From assembly GCA_050304135.1 (NCBI GenBank), contig JBNLDC010000076.1, forward strand, positions 62,001 through 126,000: DNA of 64,000 nucleotides, read 5' to 3'. The position numbers and the translations under genes were made by a program. Below are positions 54,640 through 63,573 of the stretch, one piece after another (position 1 is the stretch's first letter; each line of letters begins with the position of its first letter). The DNA comes from JAFGNB01 sp050304135. GTDB taxonomy: Bacteria > Fibrobacterota > Chitinivibrionia > Chitinivibrionales > Chitinispirillaceae. The notes below the pieces were generated by a model. The model did no database searches, was not told the DNA's origin, and saw only the letters and a list, made by a program, of their open reading frames with translations.

Positions 54640-54800
54640 GCGGGATCTCCTCTCTCGTTCTCCTTCGGATACTCTATGAAAATAAATGTACCGATAACCT
54701 GAAAAAAGCTTGTATTGGCAATTTTCCGAATTCGAGGTATAATCAGATATTCCATTAAGCGGAATGAATTGGCTCTCATCCCGGAACCGTGTGGAGTGGT

Positions 54801-56630
54801 ATGCCGAAACGGAAAAGAATCCCCGGACTGATCGGTGCCGACAATACCGGTCCGATGCTGCTGTTGTTCTCGCCACGAGAGAGAATGCGGGAGATACTTA
54901 CCGTTGGTCTGGTGCAGTGCAACTACCAGATCCTCCAGGCTAACTCTTCGTACCTTGCGGGGATCAAGGCGAGTCAGATGCTGCCGAAACTGGTGATTGC
55001 CGACCTCTCCGCCGACAACCCCAAGGATGTCCTGCTGGTTGCCCGGATTCACAAATCAATCAGAACGAAATCAATTGCCATTATCCTGATTGTACCGGCG
55101 GTACCCGATCCGTTCGTGACCAGAACACTTGCGGAAGTAAAAGAGATGATCGAAGGGGAGGGGCAGGGGCCTATCGCGAAAATTCCCTATCCGTTCACCT
55201 TTGCCGACCTGCTGACGAAAATAAAAACCGTTGTATCCGAGAGTGAACATCTGGCTGCCGGTCCCATGACCACCGAGGAGTATGTCAACCGGGTGGTTGC
55301 GGAGCGACTGTTCGACCTTACCGTAAAGAACGAGAAGAAACTGCAGGATATCGGTTCGGTAATCAACAAGAACTGGGGTTTTCCGTTTACCGTCATCAAG
55401 GCGCTTGATATTCTCGAGTCGGACAAGGGTTGCAGCACGGAGCTTGCCAAATGTATCTCCACTGATCCGGCCGTCTCGTCAACAATACTTAAAATAGCGA
55501 ATACGGTGCTGTTCGCCCGCAGGTCGGGCCGCATTAACGATATGCGCGATGCGGTGGTCCGGATGGGGTTCAGAGAAACACGCAGTATCCTGGCCTGCCT
55601 TTCACTGATTGATCTCTCTCCCGAGGTGTACCGGAACCGGGGGTTCGGCAGGCGGGAATTCTGGCTGCATTCACTCGCCGTCGGTCTCATTGCCGAGAAA
55701 TTATGCGTCGACAGTAAATTTCCCCGTCCGGAACTGGCGTTTATGGCGGGGCTGCTGCACGATCTCGGAAAAATTCCTCTCGATAACAACTTTGAAGCGG
55801 TATTTCCGCGGCTGCTTGATACCACCATGGATTCCTTCTCGGCTTTTTATGAGTCGGAAGAGAAACTCATGGGATTCACCCATGCTCAGTTGGGGCATTT
55901 TCTCACATCGCAGTGGAACTTTCCAACGGCCATCAGTATGGCGATCCTCTGTCATCACGATCAGGAACGCATCCAGCAGGCTTCGCCGGTATTCGACAAA
56001 CTGATTCAGGAGGCGGTGTTCGTGGCCAACCAACTGGCAAAGGCAGCCGCCTTCGGGCACAGTTGCGATGAGATCATCGAGGAAATTCCGGCGGAAATGA
56101 TGCGTGATCTGAAAATTTCAGCAGGACCGAGTGAACGGTTTTTCAATGCCATTCTGCAGCAGCTCAAACAGTTGTGCAGTTACCTCAACCTGCAGCTCCA
56201 GGAACGTCACTTTATTTCTGATGCGTATGACAGTCACGATTGTGACATCATACTGGTGTACGACAATAAAACGATCTATCATCCGATGATCGTCGCGCTC
56301 CGCAATAACGGCTTTTCAGTTCGTCAGACCACCAGATTCACCTCAATGTCCACCGATAAAAAACAGGTGATCATCTCCATTCCTGAGCGGGGACTTCCTC
56401 TGGACATCATGTTTTACGGCGACGAGGAGAATAAAGAGGCGAGCGCGGTGTTGAAAATATTTCTTGTTGATATGGATCAGTCCCAGGCGATGCGGGAAAA
56501 CATTACCGACACCAATCTGCTTTTTATGGATCGCCGTACCTTCGATGTCCGGCTTCTGATCCATACGCTTGATACCTTTTTCGAGCGGATTATCCTCCCG
56601 GATCTCCCGCAACCGGGTGCCTCGGCTTAA
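54801..56630 (+). CDS. REC-HDOD signalling protein
   Basis: A 609-residue protein. Residues ~15-150 resemble a response-regulator receiver (PKLVIADLSADNP with the possible phospho-Asp68, and Lys127 in AKIPYPF). A HDOD domain follows at about 185-400: GFPFTVIKALDILESDKGCSTELAKCISTDPAVSSTILKIANTV, and HD at 320-321 in GLLHDLGKIP. A C-terminal ~170-residue domain has no clear match (a Rossmann-like VALRNNGFSVRQ). HDOD proteins regulate signalling and the cell cycle. ATG at 54801 is preceded by GGAG; a GTG four codons earlier is also possible. Confidence 0.85.
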   Translation: MPKRKRIPGLIGADNTGPMLLLFSPRERMREILTVGLVQCNYQILQANSSYLAGIKASQMLPKLVIADLSADNPKDVLLVARIHKSIRTKSIAIILIVPAVPDPFVTRTLAEVKEMIEGEGQGPIAKIPYPFTFADLLTKIKTVVSESEHLAAGPMTTEEYVNRVVAERLFDLTVKNEKKLQDIGSVINKNWGFPFTVIKALDILESDKGCSTELAKCISTDPAVSSTILKIANTVLFARRSGRINDMRDAVVRMGFRETRSILACLSLIDLSPEVYRNRGFGRREFWLHSLAVGLIAEKLCVDSKFPRPELAFMAGLLHDLGKIPLDNNFEAVFPRLLDTTMDSFSAFYESEEKLMGFTHAQLGHFLTSQWNFPTAISMAILCHHDQERIQQASPVFDKLIQEAVFVANQLAKAAAFGHSCDEIIEEIPAEMMRDLKISAGPSERFFNAILQQLKQLCSYLNLQLQERHFISDAYDSHDCDIILVYDNKTIYHPMIVALRNNGFSVRQTTRFTSMSTDKKQVIISIPERGLPLDIMFYGDEENKEASAVLKIFLVDMDQSQAMRENITDTNLLFMDRRTFDVRLLIHTLDTFFERIILPDLPQPGASA

Positions 56631-56842
56631 GGGGCTGCGTCAAAAGAGTGATTGTTGTATTGGTGTTGGCTCACTCCTGATCGAACCGCCTTCCCGTCTC
56701 TCCTCTCGATAGCTTCTCTTCGATTACCGTTTGATTCACCCGGCCTCGATTGTATTTTACACCCGGATTCTCAATCCATCGTAAATAACCGTATCACACT
56801 GCGGGCAACTGTTGCCTCGGGTCCCAATCAGGTTACTTCAGT

Positions 56843-57523
56843 ATGAAAACAGTAGTTCTCTTCTACGGAATAGTTGCCGTGACCGTCTCGTTCCTCGGTT
56901 GTTCCACGGTCCGTTATGTGCGGCCGATCGAACAAGGGGCCTCGGTTGCGAGCGTGAGTCTGGGCGGCCCCATTACACTGGTAAGCGGCAAGTATCTGCC
57001 GCTGCCGCTGTTGAGTGCCGGATACGGGTACGGTATCACCGGAAAGCTCAGTGTCGAAGCCGGGTTCCACATAACGAGTGCTCTCTTTGGCGTAGCCCAC
57101 GGCGATCTCGGCGTTAACTGGGTGCCGCTTGAAAACAGGGGGGCTGTTCCCGGGGTGGTACTCTCGCCCAAACTGGTGCTGATGAGCAACTTCAAGCCGC
57201 ATGAGAGCAGGTCGTATCCGGCGATTACCCCAACCCTTTACTGGGAGCGGGGGAAGCATCTTTTTTACGGCGGGGCGGAGAACTGGTTCGAGCGCCATGC
57301 AGTCCGCAGCGACGGCAACGATCAGCCCCATCACTGGTTGTTCATTCCCTTTATCGGCTATGGTATTTCGAGGGGAAAATGGCAATTCCAGAGCGAAGCG
57401 CGTGTGTATATGCCGAATCTCAGCAATGAGATCGGACCTACCACGAATCCCGGCTTCGGAACACACGGGATATTCGGCGTTTTCTTCGGTCTGAACCGGA
57501 CCTTCGGGGGAGGTGCCGAATGA
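56843..57523 (+). CDS. beta-barrel-like outer-membrane lipoprotein
   Basis: A 226-residue protein with a canonical lipobox (VSFLGC-S, Cys20). The mature part is built of short amphipathic strands with many Gly and aromatic residues (LLSAGYGYGITGKLSVEAGFHI, GVFFGLNRTF at the end), as in small outer-membrane barrels. The family is unrecognised. The stop overlaps the next lipoprotein gene by four bases, so it heads a four-gene operon with a hydrolase, a PAP2 phosphatase and a glycosyltransferase. Confidence 0.75.
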   Translation: MKTVVLFYGIVAVTVSFLGCSTVRYVRPIEQGASVASVSLGGPITLVSGKYLPLPLLSAGYGYGITGKLSVEAGFHITSALFGVAHGDLGVNWVPLENRGAVPGVVLSPKLVLMSNFKPHESRSYPAITPTLYWERGKHLFYGGAENWFERHAVRSDGNDQPHHWLFIPFIGYGISRGKWQFQSEARVYMPNLSNEIGPTTNPGFGTHGIFGVFFGLNRTFGGGAE

Positions 57524-58446
57524 TCCGTGGAAATCGACTGTTTTTCTGTTTGTGCCTGATAGCGGCAATTCTGCCGCTTATGAGCGGCTGTCTCAAGCTT
57601 GATCCGTTTCTGTTCAAGGGGAAGGAACTGACCGAATACCGGCTCGATGACTACAGCGACGAGCAGGAGTGCGCCGATGCGGTCGATTCCCTCGGACCGG
57701 TCGACATGACCACCGTTACCGAATTGTCAATCGCAAGCGGAAATGACTCAATTGCAGCGGTGCTTATCTCACCTGTCAAAGCGCTCGGTACCGGCGATAC
57801 ACTACTGGTCTATTTTCACGGTACCGGTCCGCACATCGATTACTACTGGCCCCGCACACGGCTGCTCGCGGCTACCGGTTATCCGGTGCTGGCTATCGAC
57901 TACCGGGGGTACGGACTGAGCACCGGTAAACCCACCGAAGCTGGTATCTACGAAGACGGCTATGCGGCAATGCGGTACATCCGGGACGTTCTCGGCAATC
58001 CGCGGGTGGTGGTCTACGCGTTCTCGCTCGGGACGCTCGTCGGATGCGAAGTAGCTGCGCACGACAGTGCGGGGCAGGTGGTCTCCCTGGTGCTCGAGGC
58101 ACCTATCGGTAAACTTACGACAATGGTTCAGGACGCCGCCTACATCGATCTGCCGGGATCATACATTATCTCCTACGAGGGTAATAATGTGGAGAAGATT
58201 GCCGACGTCACCGTACCGCTGCTCTGGCTGCACGGCATCGCCGACGAGACGAACACCTACGAGACGAATGGGAAAAAACTCTACGCGAACTATCACGGCC
58301 CCGACGGGTTCTGCTGGATTGTTGACGGAGCGGGGCACCGGACAATCCCTTCCACCATAGGCTACAACGATTACCTGCGGGGTGTGAGTGATTTCATCCG
58401 GGGCAATGCCGCTGCCGACGCCTTCATCTCACGGGAGCCCAGGTAG
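57520..58446 (+). CDS. alpha/beta-hydrolase lipoprotein
   Basis: A 308-residue exported hydrolase with lipobox LMSGC (Cys24). The catalytic elements are a YFHGTG oxyanion region, Ser169 in YAFSLGTLVG, Asp242 in LHGIADETN and His273 in GAGHRT, all in order. The nucleophile elbow reads A-F-S-L-G rather than G-x-S-x-G. Location is outer membrane or periplasm. Substrates could be esters or amides of envelope lipids; none can be assigned. It overlaps the upstream barrel gene and its end lies close to the PAP2 gene. Confidence 0.88.
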   Translation: MIRGNRLFFCLCLIAAILPLMSGCLKLDPFLFKGKELTEYRLDDYSDEQECADAVDSLGPVDMTTVTELSIASGNDSIAAVLISPVKALGTGDTLLVYFHGTGPHIDYYWPRTRLLAATGYPVLAIDYRGYGLSTGKPTEAGIYEDGYAAMRYIRDVLGNPRVVVYAFSLGTLVGCEVAAHDSAGQVVSLVLEAPIGKLTTMVQDAAYIDLPGSYIISYEGNNVEKIADVTVPLLWLHGIADETNTYETNGKKLYANYHGPDGFCWIVDGAGHRTIPSTIGYNDYLRGVSDFIRGNAAADAFISREPR

Positions 58447-58489
58447 TGCTGCGGCAAAGCGGGCTTCCGGTGGAAGACGGGGTGATCCG

Positions 58490-59095
58490 ATGATCGAAGC
58501 GGTAACAGCGGTTGATTCAACGCTCTTTTTTATGGTGAACGGACACCACCACCCGGTGCTCGACTGGTTGTTTACGGCGGTAACACAGCTCGGCAACGGC
58601 TGGGTGATCGGACCGGTGCTGATTGTTCTCGTTATCCTGAAAGTTCCTAAACAAAAGGCCGTCACCACGGTGCTCTGCGGTGTGGTCGCGCTCTCTTTTT
58701 CCGGAATTGTCAATTCAAGAATCAAGCGGGTGGTCGGCAGACAACGCCCGTATGTTCATTTCGCCCACCATGCGGACAGCACATCCGTTACGACTGCAAC
58801 CGGACCGGAGGTGAGGCTGTTGGGGCCATCGTACCGGAACCGGTCGTTTCCTTCCGGGCACACCAACACCGCGTTCAGTGCCGCGGCACTTCTCGTCTTT
58901 CTCTTTGGCGGGTGGTGGTACGCCGCCTTTGCAGCTGCGATTGCGGTTGCCTATTCACGCATGTATCTGGGTGTGCATTATCCGACGGATGTGCTGGCCG
59001 GCGCGCTCTTCGGGGTGCTGCTCACGCTTGCGGTGCTGTTTGTTTGTCGTCAACTGAAACTGCTCACTCCGTACAGGAGGAAGAATGCTCAATAA
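58490..59095 (+). CDS. PAP2-family membrane phosphatase
   Basis: A 201-residue protein of four to six spans. The three PAP2 signatures are complete: K79-x6-R86-P87 (KRVVGRQRP), PSGH (121-124, FPSGHTNTAFS) and SR156-x5-H163-x3-D167 (SRMYLGVHYPTD). Such enzymes dephosphorylate phosphatidic acid, undecaprenyl pyrophosphate or lipid A. The ATG at 58490 is preceded by GGGGTG; the longer frame overlaps the hydrolase gene. It overlaps the following GT2 start by eleven bases, suggesting a role in recycling a lipid carrier for that enzyme. Confidence 0.93.
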   Translation: MIEAVTAVDSTLFFMVNGHHHPVLDWLFTAVTQLGNGWVIGPVLIVLVILKVPKQKAVTTVLCGVVALSFSGIVNSRIKRVVGRQRPYVHFAHHADSTSVTTATGPEVRLLGPSYRNRSFPSGHTNTAFSAAALLVFLFGGWWYAAFAAAIAVAYSRMYLGVHYPTDVLAGALFGVLLTLAVLFVCRQLKLLTPYRRKNAQ

Positions 59096-59873
59096 CAAAA
59101 AAATCGTGGTGGTACTTCCCGCCTACAACGCCGAAAAAACACTTGCCGATACCTACGCCGAAATCCCTATGGATATTGTTGACGAGGTGATCCTGGTTGA
59201 TGATGCAAGCAGCGACGACACGGTTGACGTCGCCTATAAACTCGGTATTAAAAAGGTGATCCGCCATGAGCACAACCGCGGGTACGGCGGCAATCAGAAA
59301 ACCTGCTACAGCACGGCGCTTGCCATGGGGGCCGATATCGTCATCATGCTGCATCCCGATTACCAGTACACACCCAAGCTCATCAGTGCAATGGCGGGAA
59401 TAATTGCCAACGGGGTGTATCAGGTGGTGTTCGCATCGCGGATTCTGGGCAAGGGAGCACTGCGGGGCGGCATGCCGCGATACAAGTACATTGCCAACCG
59501 GCTGCTGACCCTCATTCAGAATACCTGCATGAACCAGAAACTTTCCGAATACCATACCGGCTATCGCGCCTTCTCCCGCGAAGCACTGCTGAAAATCCCC
59601 TTCCGATCAAACTCCGATGATTTCGTTTTTGACAACGAGGTTATCGCGCAGCTTTTTTACGCGGGAATCGATATCGCCGAGGTGACCTGTCCCACCAAGT
59701 ATTTCAAGGAAGCTTCGTCGATTAATCTGCTGCGCAGTACCACCTACGGGCTCGGTGTGCTCGCGGTAACGCTGAGTTATATGCTGCAGAAAACGGGGGT
59801 GATCAGTCACCGACGGTTTCATTTGCAGGGAGACCTCTCCCCAGCCCCTCTCCGGAAGGACGAGGGGAAATGA
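59085..59873 (+). CDS. GT2-family glycosyltransferase (dolichyl-phosphate-mannose-synthase-like)
   Basis: A 262-residue GT-A enzyme. It has KIVVVLPAYNAEKTLADTYAEIP, DEVILVDDASSDDTVDVA, HNRGYGGNQKTCYSTALAMGADIVIMLHPDYQY (the D-x-D-like site is HPDYQ) and FDNEVIAQLFYAGIDIAEVTCPTKYF. It lacks membrane spans. A near-perfect GGAGGA precedes the ATG. It probably transfers a sugar to a polyprenyl phosphate. The last ~16 residues (LQGDLSPAPLRKDEGK) come from a degenerate copy of an intergenic repeat, not from the family. Confidence 0.9.
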   Translation: MLNNKKIVVVLPAYNAEKTLADTYAEIPMDIVDEVILVDDASSDDTVDVAYKLGIKKVIRHEHNRGYGGNQKTCYSTALAMGADIVIMLHPDYQYTPKLISAMAGIIANGVYQVVFASRILGKGALRGGMPRYKYIANRLLTLIQNTCMNQKLSEYHTGYRAFSREALLKIPFRSNSDDFVFDNEVIAQLFYAGIDIAEVTCPTKYFKEASSINLLRSTTYGLGVLAVTLSYMLQKTGVISHRRFHLQGDLSPAPLRKDEGK

Positions 59874-59879
59874 AAGCAA

Positions 59880-60290
59880 ATTAACAGAAGATAGCTAGCT
59901 GTTCAGGTTTCTCAGGACGCCCCCTCCTTTGAGGTTCCCCCGTAGCGGGGAACCATTCGCAGCAACGACAATGCCGTCATCCCGTTGGCTTGTGGTGAGG
60001 TTCTCGAACTAAGACCGGGATCGGGATCCAGTTGGCGAAATGGAGATGTTGCAGCCGTGTTTTCCGGAGGCTCCCCGGGTCTCTTGTGCAAATGAAAACG
60101 TTGTTGTCTGACGTCGGTGACTGACTGATAGATATTATGGATGACCCCTTCATGGTTAAGTTATTTGTTTTTCTCAAACATAACTTATTCGGGTAACCGG
60201 TCCCAGATAAGTGGAGGTGGTCATCCATAATATCTATCCGGGCTACACCCTTTTTAATTGATAGGAGTACGCAGTGGGGGTACCTGCGGA
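59880..60290. repeat. repeat-rich non-coding stretch with hairpins
   Basis: No gene is visible. A hairpin GGTTCCCC / GGGGAACC (59933-59954) lacks a T-run. A CCGTCATCCCG ... CGGGATCCAG segment (about 59973-60032) follows the pattern of widespread dispersed intergenic repeats. The 20-bp inverted-repeat element at 60127-60238 (separate entry) follows. Confidence 0.5.
60127..60238. mobile_element. MITE-like element with perfect 20-bp terminal inverted repeats
   Basis: GATAGATATTATGGATGACC at 60127-60146 is exactly matched by its reverse complement at 60219-60238. The 72 bases between hold an inner inverted repeat (GGTTA/TAACC and AAGTTAT/ATAACTT). It is 112 bases in all, too short for a gene, and could be a non-autonomous element or a folded RNA/DNA structure. 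No target-site duplication is evident. Confidence 0.6.
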
Positions 60291-60590
60291 ATGACATGGT
60301 ATGGTTATAATGTAAGTATTTGGCACCGTCCCTCGGTATTGACTGTGCAACTCGTCAATCCGTTTTATGAAGTGCTCAGCGAAACTTATGACGTCGATCT
60401 ATAACTACCGGAACGGTCGGACAATACAAAACTAGTTGATGAAAAAGATGCAACGATATATAACCACGACGCATATTTCCCGGTCGACTTCAAAGGAGAC
60501 GTATGGGTTGATCCGCTTTATCATTATAAAATGGCCTGCATTAAACGTTGGATGCAGGAAGCCATTCCCTATCGCTTCCTAGATTCTCAG
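60291..60590 (+). pseudogene. decayed coding remnant, family unknown
   Basis: One frame reads MTWYGYNVSIWHRPSVLTV... to an in-frame TAA (about 60402-60404). It then continues open as LPERSDNTKLVDEKDATIYNH, DAYFPVDFKGDVWVDPLYHYKMACIKRWMQEAIPYRFLDSQ. Codon usage (many C/G or T third bases in typical pairs) looks like real coding sequence. The continuation runs into the end of the minus-strand gene at 60587. It looks like a gene interrupted by a stop and truncated. I do not recognise the family, and it may be chance. Confidence 0.35.
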
Positions 60591-63070
60591 CGACTGGCGA
60601 GTATCCTGGCGAACCTCTGTTGTGCCCCGCACATTACCTGCAGGATATACATGCCGGTGCCGTTTATGCCGAGGACTTTTAACGGGAGTGACCGGTGCGT
60701 GGATGAATTCGAAACCGGTAGCGAGTACCGCTTCAACAATTTGCCGTTGCAGGAGAATACCGTGCAGACAATATCGCTGTTTCCCGATGCTGGTAACGAC
60801 ATTACAATGTTTCCGGAAACCTGCGTTATGGTGAAACGATCGGGAATACTGGAGGTGAGTACTTCGGTTGCCTCAGAAAAAATAGATTTGTCAATTGCCA
60901 CAAGGTGATGTGCACTCGTGAAGTCGACCGTGAGGATTTGGTCGGCAGGGGAGTAAGCCGAAGATGCAAGTGGAGTCCAGGCACTTTTGTTTTTAATTGC
61001 AAATGTGTAGTTGTCGGTCAGCATCGGGTGGAAAAATGAAATGGTGCCCCCTTCGGGGAGGTTGTTGTATGAAAGATCAAAGAAAAATCCGATAACGTCC
61101 GGAAAGTCGGGGTTGACGGAAAAACCATTATACAGCAATGTTACCGTATCGTCGGGACAGGGTGGTGCGCCAAACTGCAAGGTGAACAATGCTTTATCTT
61201 CATAGTTCCATGAGCAACTGCAGGAATCGCTGAAAAAACAGGATATTGGTTGTTTTTCCTTAAGAACAGGTACCGAATCAATCACCTGAATGGTGAATGT
61301 AAGTGTATCGGTAAGGGAACCGTCGTTTGCACACACCGATACGGTGTGGTTTCCGGTTGCGTTTCTTTTCGGAATCCAATGAATTTTGCCGGATACGTTC
61401 TCAACGGTAAATCCGTCGGGGGCTTGAATGAGGGAATAGCTCAATACCGGCGAATCCTCATCCGTAGCTTTGACCGAGTCGGTGTACGAATAACCGGGAT
61501 AGGCGGTACCGTCCGGTTTTAATGTAGAAAATTCGGGAGGGTTGTTCGTGCCGGTGATTTCCAGATAATAGGTTAGCGTATCACTCTGGGAAGCCTGGTC
61601 GAAAACTACTACAGTGACACTAACCAAACCAGTGTCGCTGTTTTCCGGAATCCAATAGAGTACACCGGTGGATTCGTTGATGGTCATGGTCGCTGGGGAT
61701 GGGTTAATGAGTTGGAAGGAAAGCCGTGAGGCCGGAAAGGTATCGCTTACCGATACGGAATCGATATAAATAGATTTTTCGGATATTTTTCTGCACATGC
61801 TTGAAGAATCTGAGGTGAAACGCGGTGGGAATTTCGTGCCGAACTTCTGGATTTGATAACCATATATTTGATTCGCGATTTTAGTCAGGTAGCTGATGAC
61901 GGGATAGCCGTCCGATGCTTTATGAAAATTAAGAGAGGCGATTGAAGGCGATAAATCGAAATTCGTGCGTAACGATTTGTTCCAGACCCGGTCGCCGTTG
62001 TTGCTGTTGAGGAGAAAGATGGTTATATTGAAACCGTTGTCGGTGTCAATACCGCCGGCGATAATTGATGTCGTGTCAAATTCCCTTACATCATGAAGGA
62101 CATAGGCGGTTAAACTGGAGGGGGGGGTGTTTGGCTGTGTTTGGAAGACCTTGTACCAGACGACCGAAAGCTGGGCGTCAAGACGTACCAGAAGATAATA
62201 TGATTCACCGTTGCTATATAAATAGTTGCCGGAAAGAAAATAACCGCCGTTGTGCACGGGAGTGATTGAGCGGAAAGCCCAGGCGATGTCTTTTGTCGGA
62301 TGTGCCTGTTGTGTCACTACTTCACCGTCGAAATTCATTTCAATCAGCCGCCAGATATTATCCTCCTGGCGGTATTGTTCATAGTTTCTTTGTGTTGCGG
62401 TAAAAATGAATGAACCGTGAGTTGTAAGGCAGGGTACGATTCGGCATCCGGAGATACTTAGTTTAGGATAATACATTTTATTTGACCAGACAACGTTTCC
62501 GTCGCTACTGATCTTATGGACAAGGACGGTGTCTTCGAGCATGCCGATGGTAATGAAATTGCCGTCGGGAAGTTGCATGGCGTGTCCATTCCATGTGTTT
62601 TGTTTAGAGTTTGAGAAAAGGATTGTTCCCCAGACGTTTTGTCCCTCGGAGTCGAGGCGAACGGCATTGCCGGAAAAACTGCCGCCGCCCTCATTGAGTT
62701 GATAGGTTGCAATGTAGCCGCCATTGCTGGTGGCCGCGAGACCCCCGGTAGACGACGGTCTTCTTGTTGTTGGAAAATAGCGGACCGATGTCGTCTGGAA
62801 AGCAGCATCGATTTTGGCAAGGCAAAGCTGCTGGTTTCTGGTTCCCCACATTACCAGTTCACCTTTTTCGTTCTGTAACGAGGAGTACCCGTAGAACCCG
62901 CTGTCGGCAAAAAACTGGGGTGATGTGATGGACGCGAATTGCTGGGCGGCTACAGTGCAGAGCATTGCGGTAATCTGCAGAAAGCATCCGGCAAACGGTG
63001 GCAGGTGTCTGATTTTACTGATAGGCATTTTCTTTTTTCTGGTAATGGAAGTTTTTCGGGGTGTTTTCAT
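60587..63070 (-). CDS. large secreted protein with WD-like N-terminus, two Ig-like domains and C-terminal sorting-like domain
   Basis: An 827-residue exported protein whose signal segment follows a very basic N-terminus (KKKMPISKIRHLPPFAGCFLQITAMLCTVAAQ). Residues ~45-400 repeat short beta-strand motifs like a propeller (LAATSNGGYIATYQLNEGG, PDGNFITIGMLED, NGGYFLSGNYLYSNGE). Two He_PIG/Ig-like domains follow (about 430-600: WIPENSDTG, WIPKRNATGN). The C-terminus (SNSSTHRSLPLKVLGINGTGMYILQVMCG) resembles type A sorting/FlgD-like domains of secreted FCB proteins. A cell-surface function is inferred. It is monocistronic, with an alternative ATG at 63028. Confidence 0.78.
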   Translation of the reverse strand: MKTPRKTSITRKKKMPISKIRHLPPFAGCFLQITAMLCTVAAQQFASITSPQFFADSGFYGYSSLQNEKGELVMWGTRNQQLCLAKIDAAFQTTSVRYFPTTRRPSSTGGLAATSNGGYIATYQLNEGGGSFSGNAVRLDSEGQNVWGTILFSNSKQNTWNGHAMQLPDGNFITIGMLEDTVLVHKISSDGNVVWSNKMYYPKLSISGCRIVPCLTTHGSFIFTATQRNYEQYRQEDNIWRLIEMNFDGEVVTQQAHPTKDIAWAFRSITPVHNGGYFLSGNYLYSNGESYYLLVRLDAQLSVVWYKVFQTQPNTPPSSLTAYVLHDVREFDTTSIIAGGIDTDNGFNITIFLLNSNNGDRVWNKSLRTNFDLSPSIASLNFHKASDGYPVISYLTKIANQIYGYQIQKFGTKFPPRFTSDSSSMCRKISEKSIYIDSVSVSDTFPASRLSFQLINPSPATMTINESTGVLYWIPENSDTGLVSVTVVVFDQASQSDTLTYYLEITGTNNPPEFSTLKPDGTAYPGYSYTDSVKATDEDSPVLSYSLIQAPDGFTVENVSGKIHWIPKRNATGNHTVSVCANDGSLTDTLTFTIQVIDSVPVLKEKQPISCFFSDSCSCSWNYEDKALFTLQFGAPPCPDDTVTLLYNGFSVNPDFPDVIGFFFDLSYNNLPEGGTISFFHPMLTDNYTFAIKNKSAWTPLASSAYSPADQILTVDFTSAHHLVAIDKSIFSEATEVLTSSIPDRFTITQVSGNIVMSLPASGNSDIVCTVFSCNGKLLKRYSLPVSNSSTHRSLPLKVLGINGTGMYILQVMCGAQQRFARILASR

Positions 63071-63233
63071 TACTCACAAGAGACTTAATGGCTGATTTCC
63101 ATAAAAAGCATACTATCTGTATCAAATCCAGAACTGTTACATTCTCAAAATAGGTGTAAAAACGACAAAAAAGCAAACTGTGGACATAGTTATTGCAGCG
63201 AAATTTTATTTCGGAGCATCGAATGAGAAAAAA

Positions 63234-63504
63234 TTAGTTTGCCAGTAAGGAAAAGAAGTCATAATCGAAAATCGGCCCGGCAAGCTTTTGGGATGGAAAC
63301 GGTATCTGTACTGGCGGTGCTCTTGGAGGAGTCTCCTTCCACATACTGCAGTGGCGCAAAATATTTTCGATTACCTCGGACTGATGTCGCTCGATAAACG
63401 CGATGAGGTTGGTGAACTCGTCGAACCATCATTGTTCCGACGCATCGTGGACATCCAAGCGGATCGACTTCGTATACACACTTTATCAATGCCACCCATG
63501 TCAT
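63234..63504 (-). pseudogene. C-terminal remnant of an IS91-like transposase
   Basis: Two adjoining minus-strand frames together read like the C-terminus of an IS91/ISCR-type transposase. One gives WVALIKCVYEVDPLGCPRCVGTMM; after a frame change the other gives NLIAFIERHQSEVIENILRHCSMW, RAPP and a final DYDFFSLLAN followed by TAA at 63234-63236. The normal protein has CPxCGGxMxxIAFI in one frame, so at least one frameshift is present. The N-terminal catalytic part is missing. Confidence 0.65.
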
Positions 63505-63573
63505 CCGCTACTTCTTGCGTTCGACCAGATGCTTAAATCGATAGGATGGCCAAAAGTAAAGGTCAAGGTGGAT

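Noticed and set aside
54028..54702. Plus-strand frame opposite the macro-domain gene
   Set aside because: The macro domain with its ADP-ribose loops is in the other strand; the plus frame shows no motifs and overlaps it completely.
59977..60297. Minus-strand frame of 106 codons over the 20-bp inverted repeat
   Set aside because: It reads through repeat sequence, lacks a ribosome-binding site and resembles no protein.
60531..60908. Plus-strand frame of 125 codons overlapping the end of the minus-strand secreted protein
   Set aside because: From 60587 on it is antisense to the sorting-like domain, so only the part before 60590 is kept as a possible remnant.
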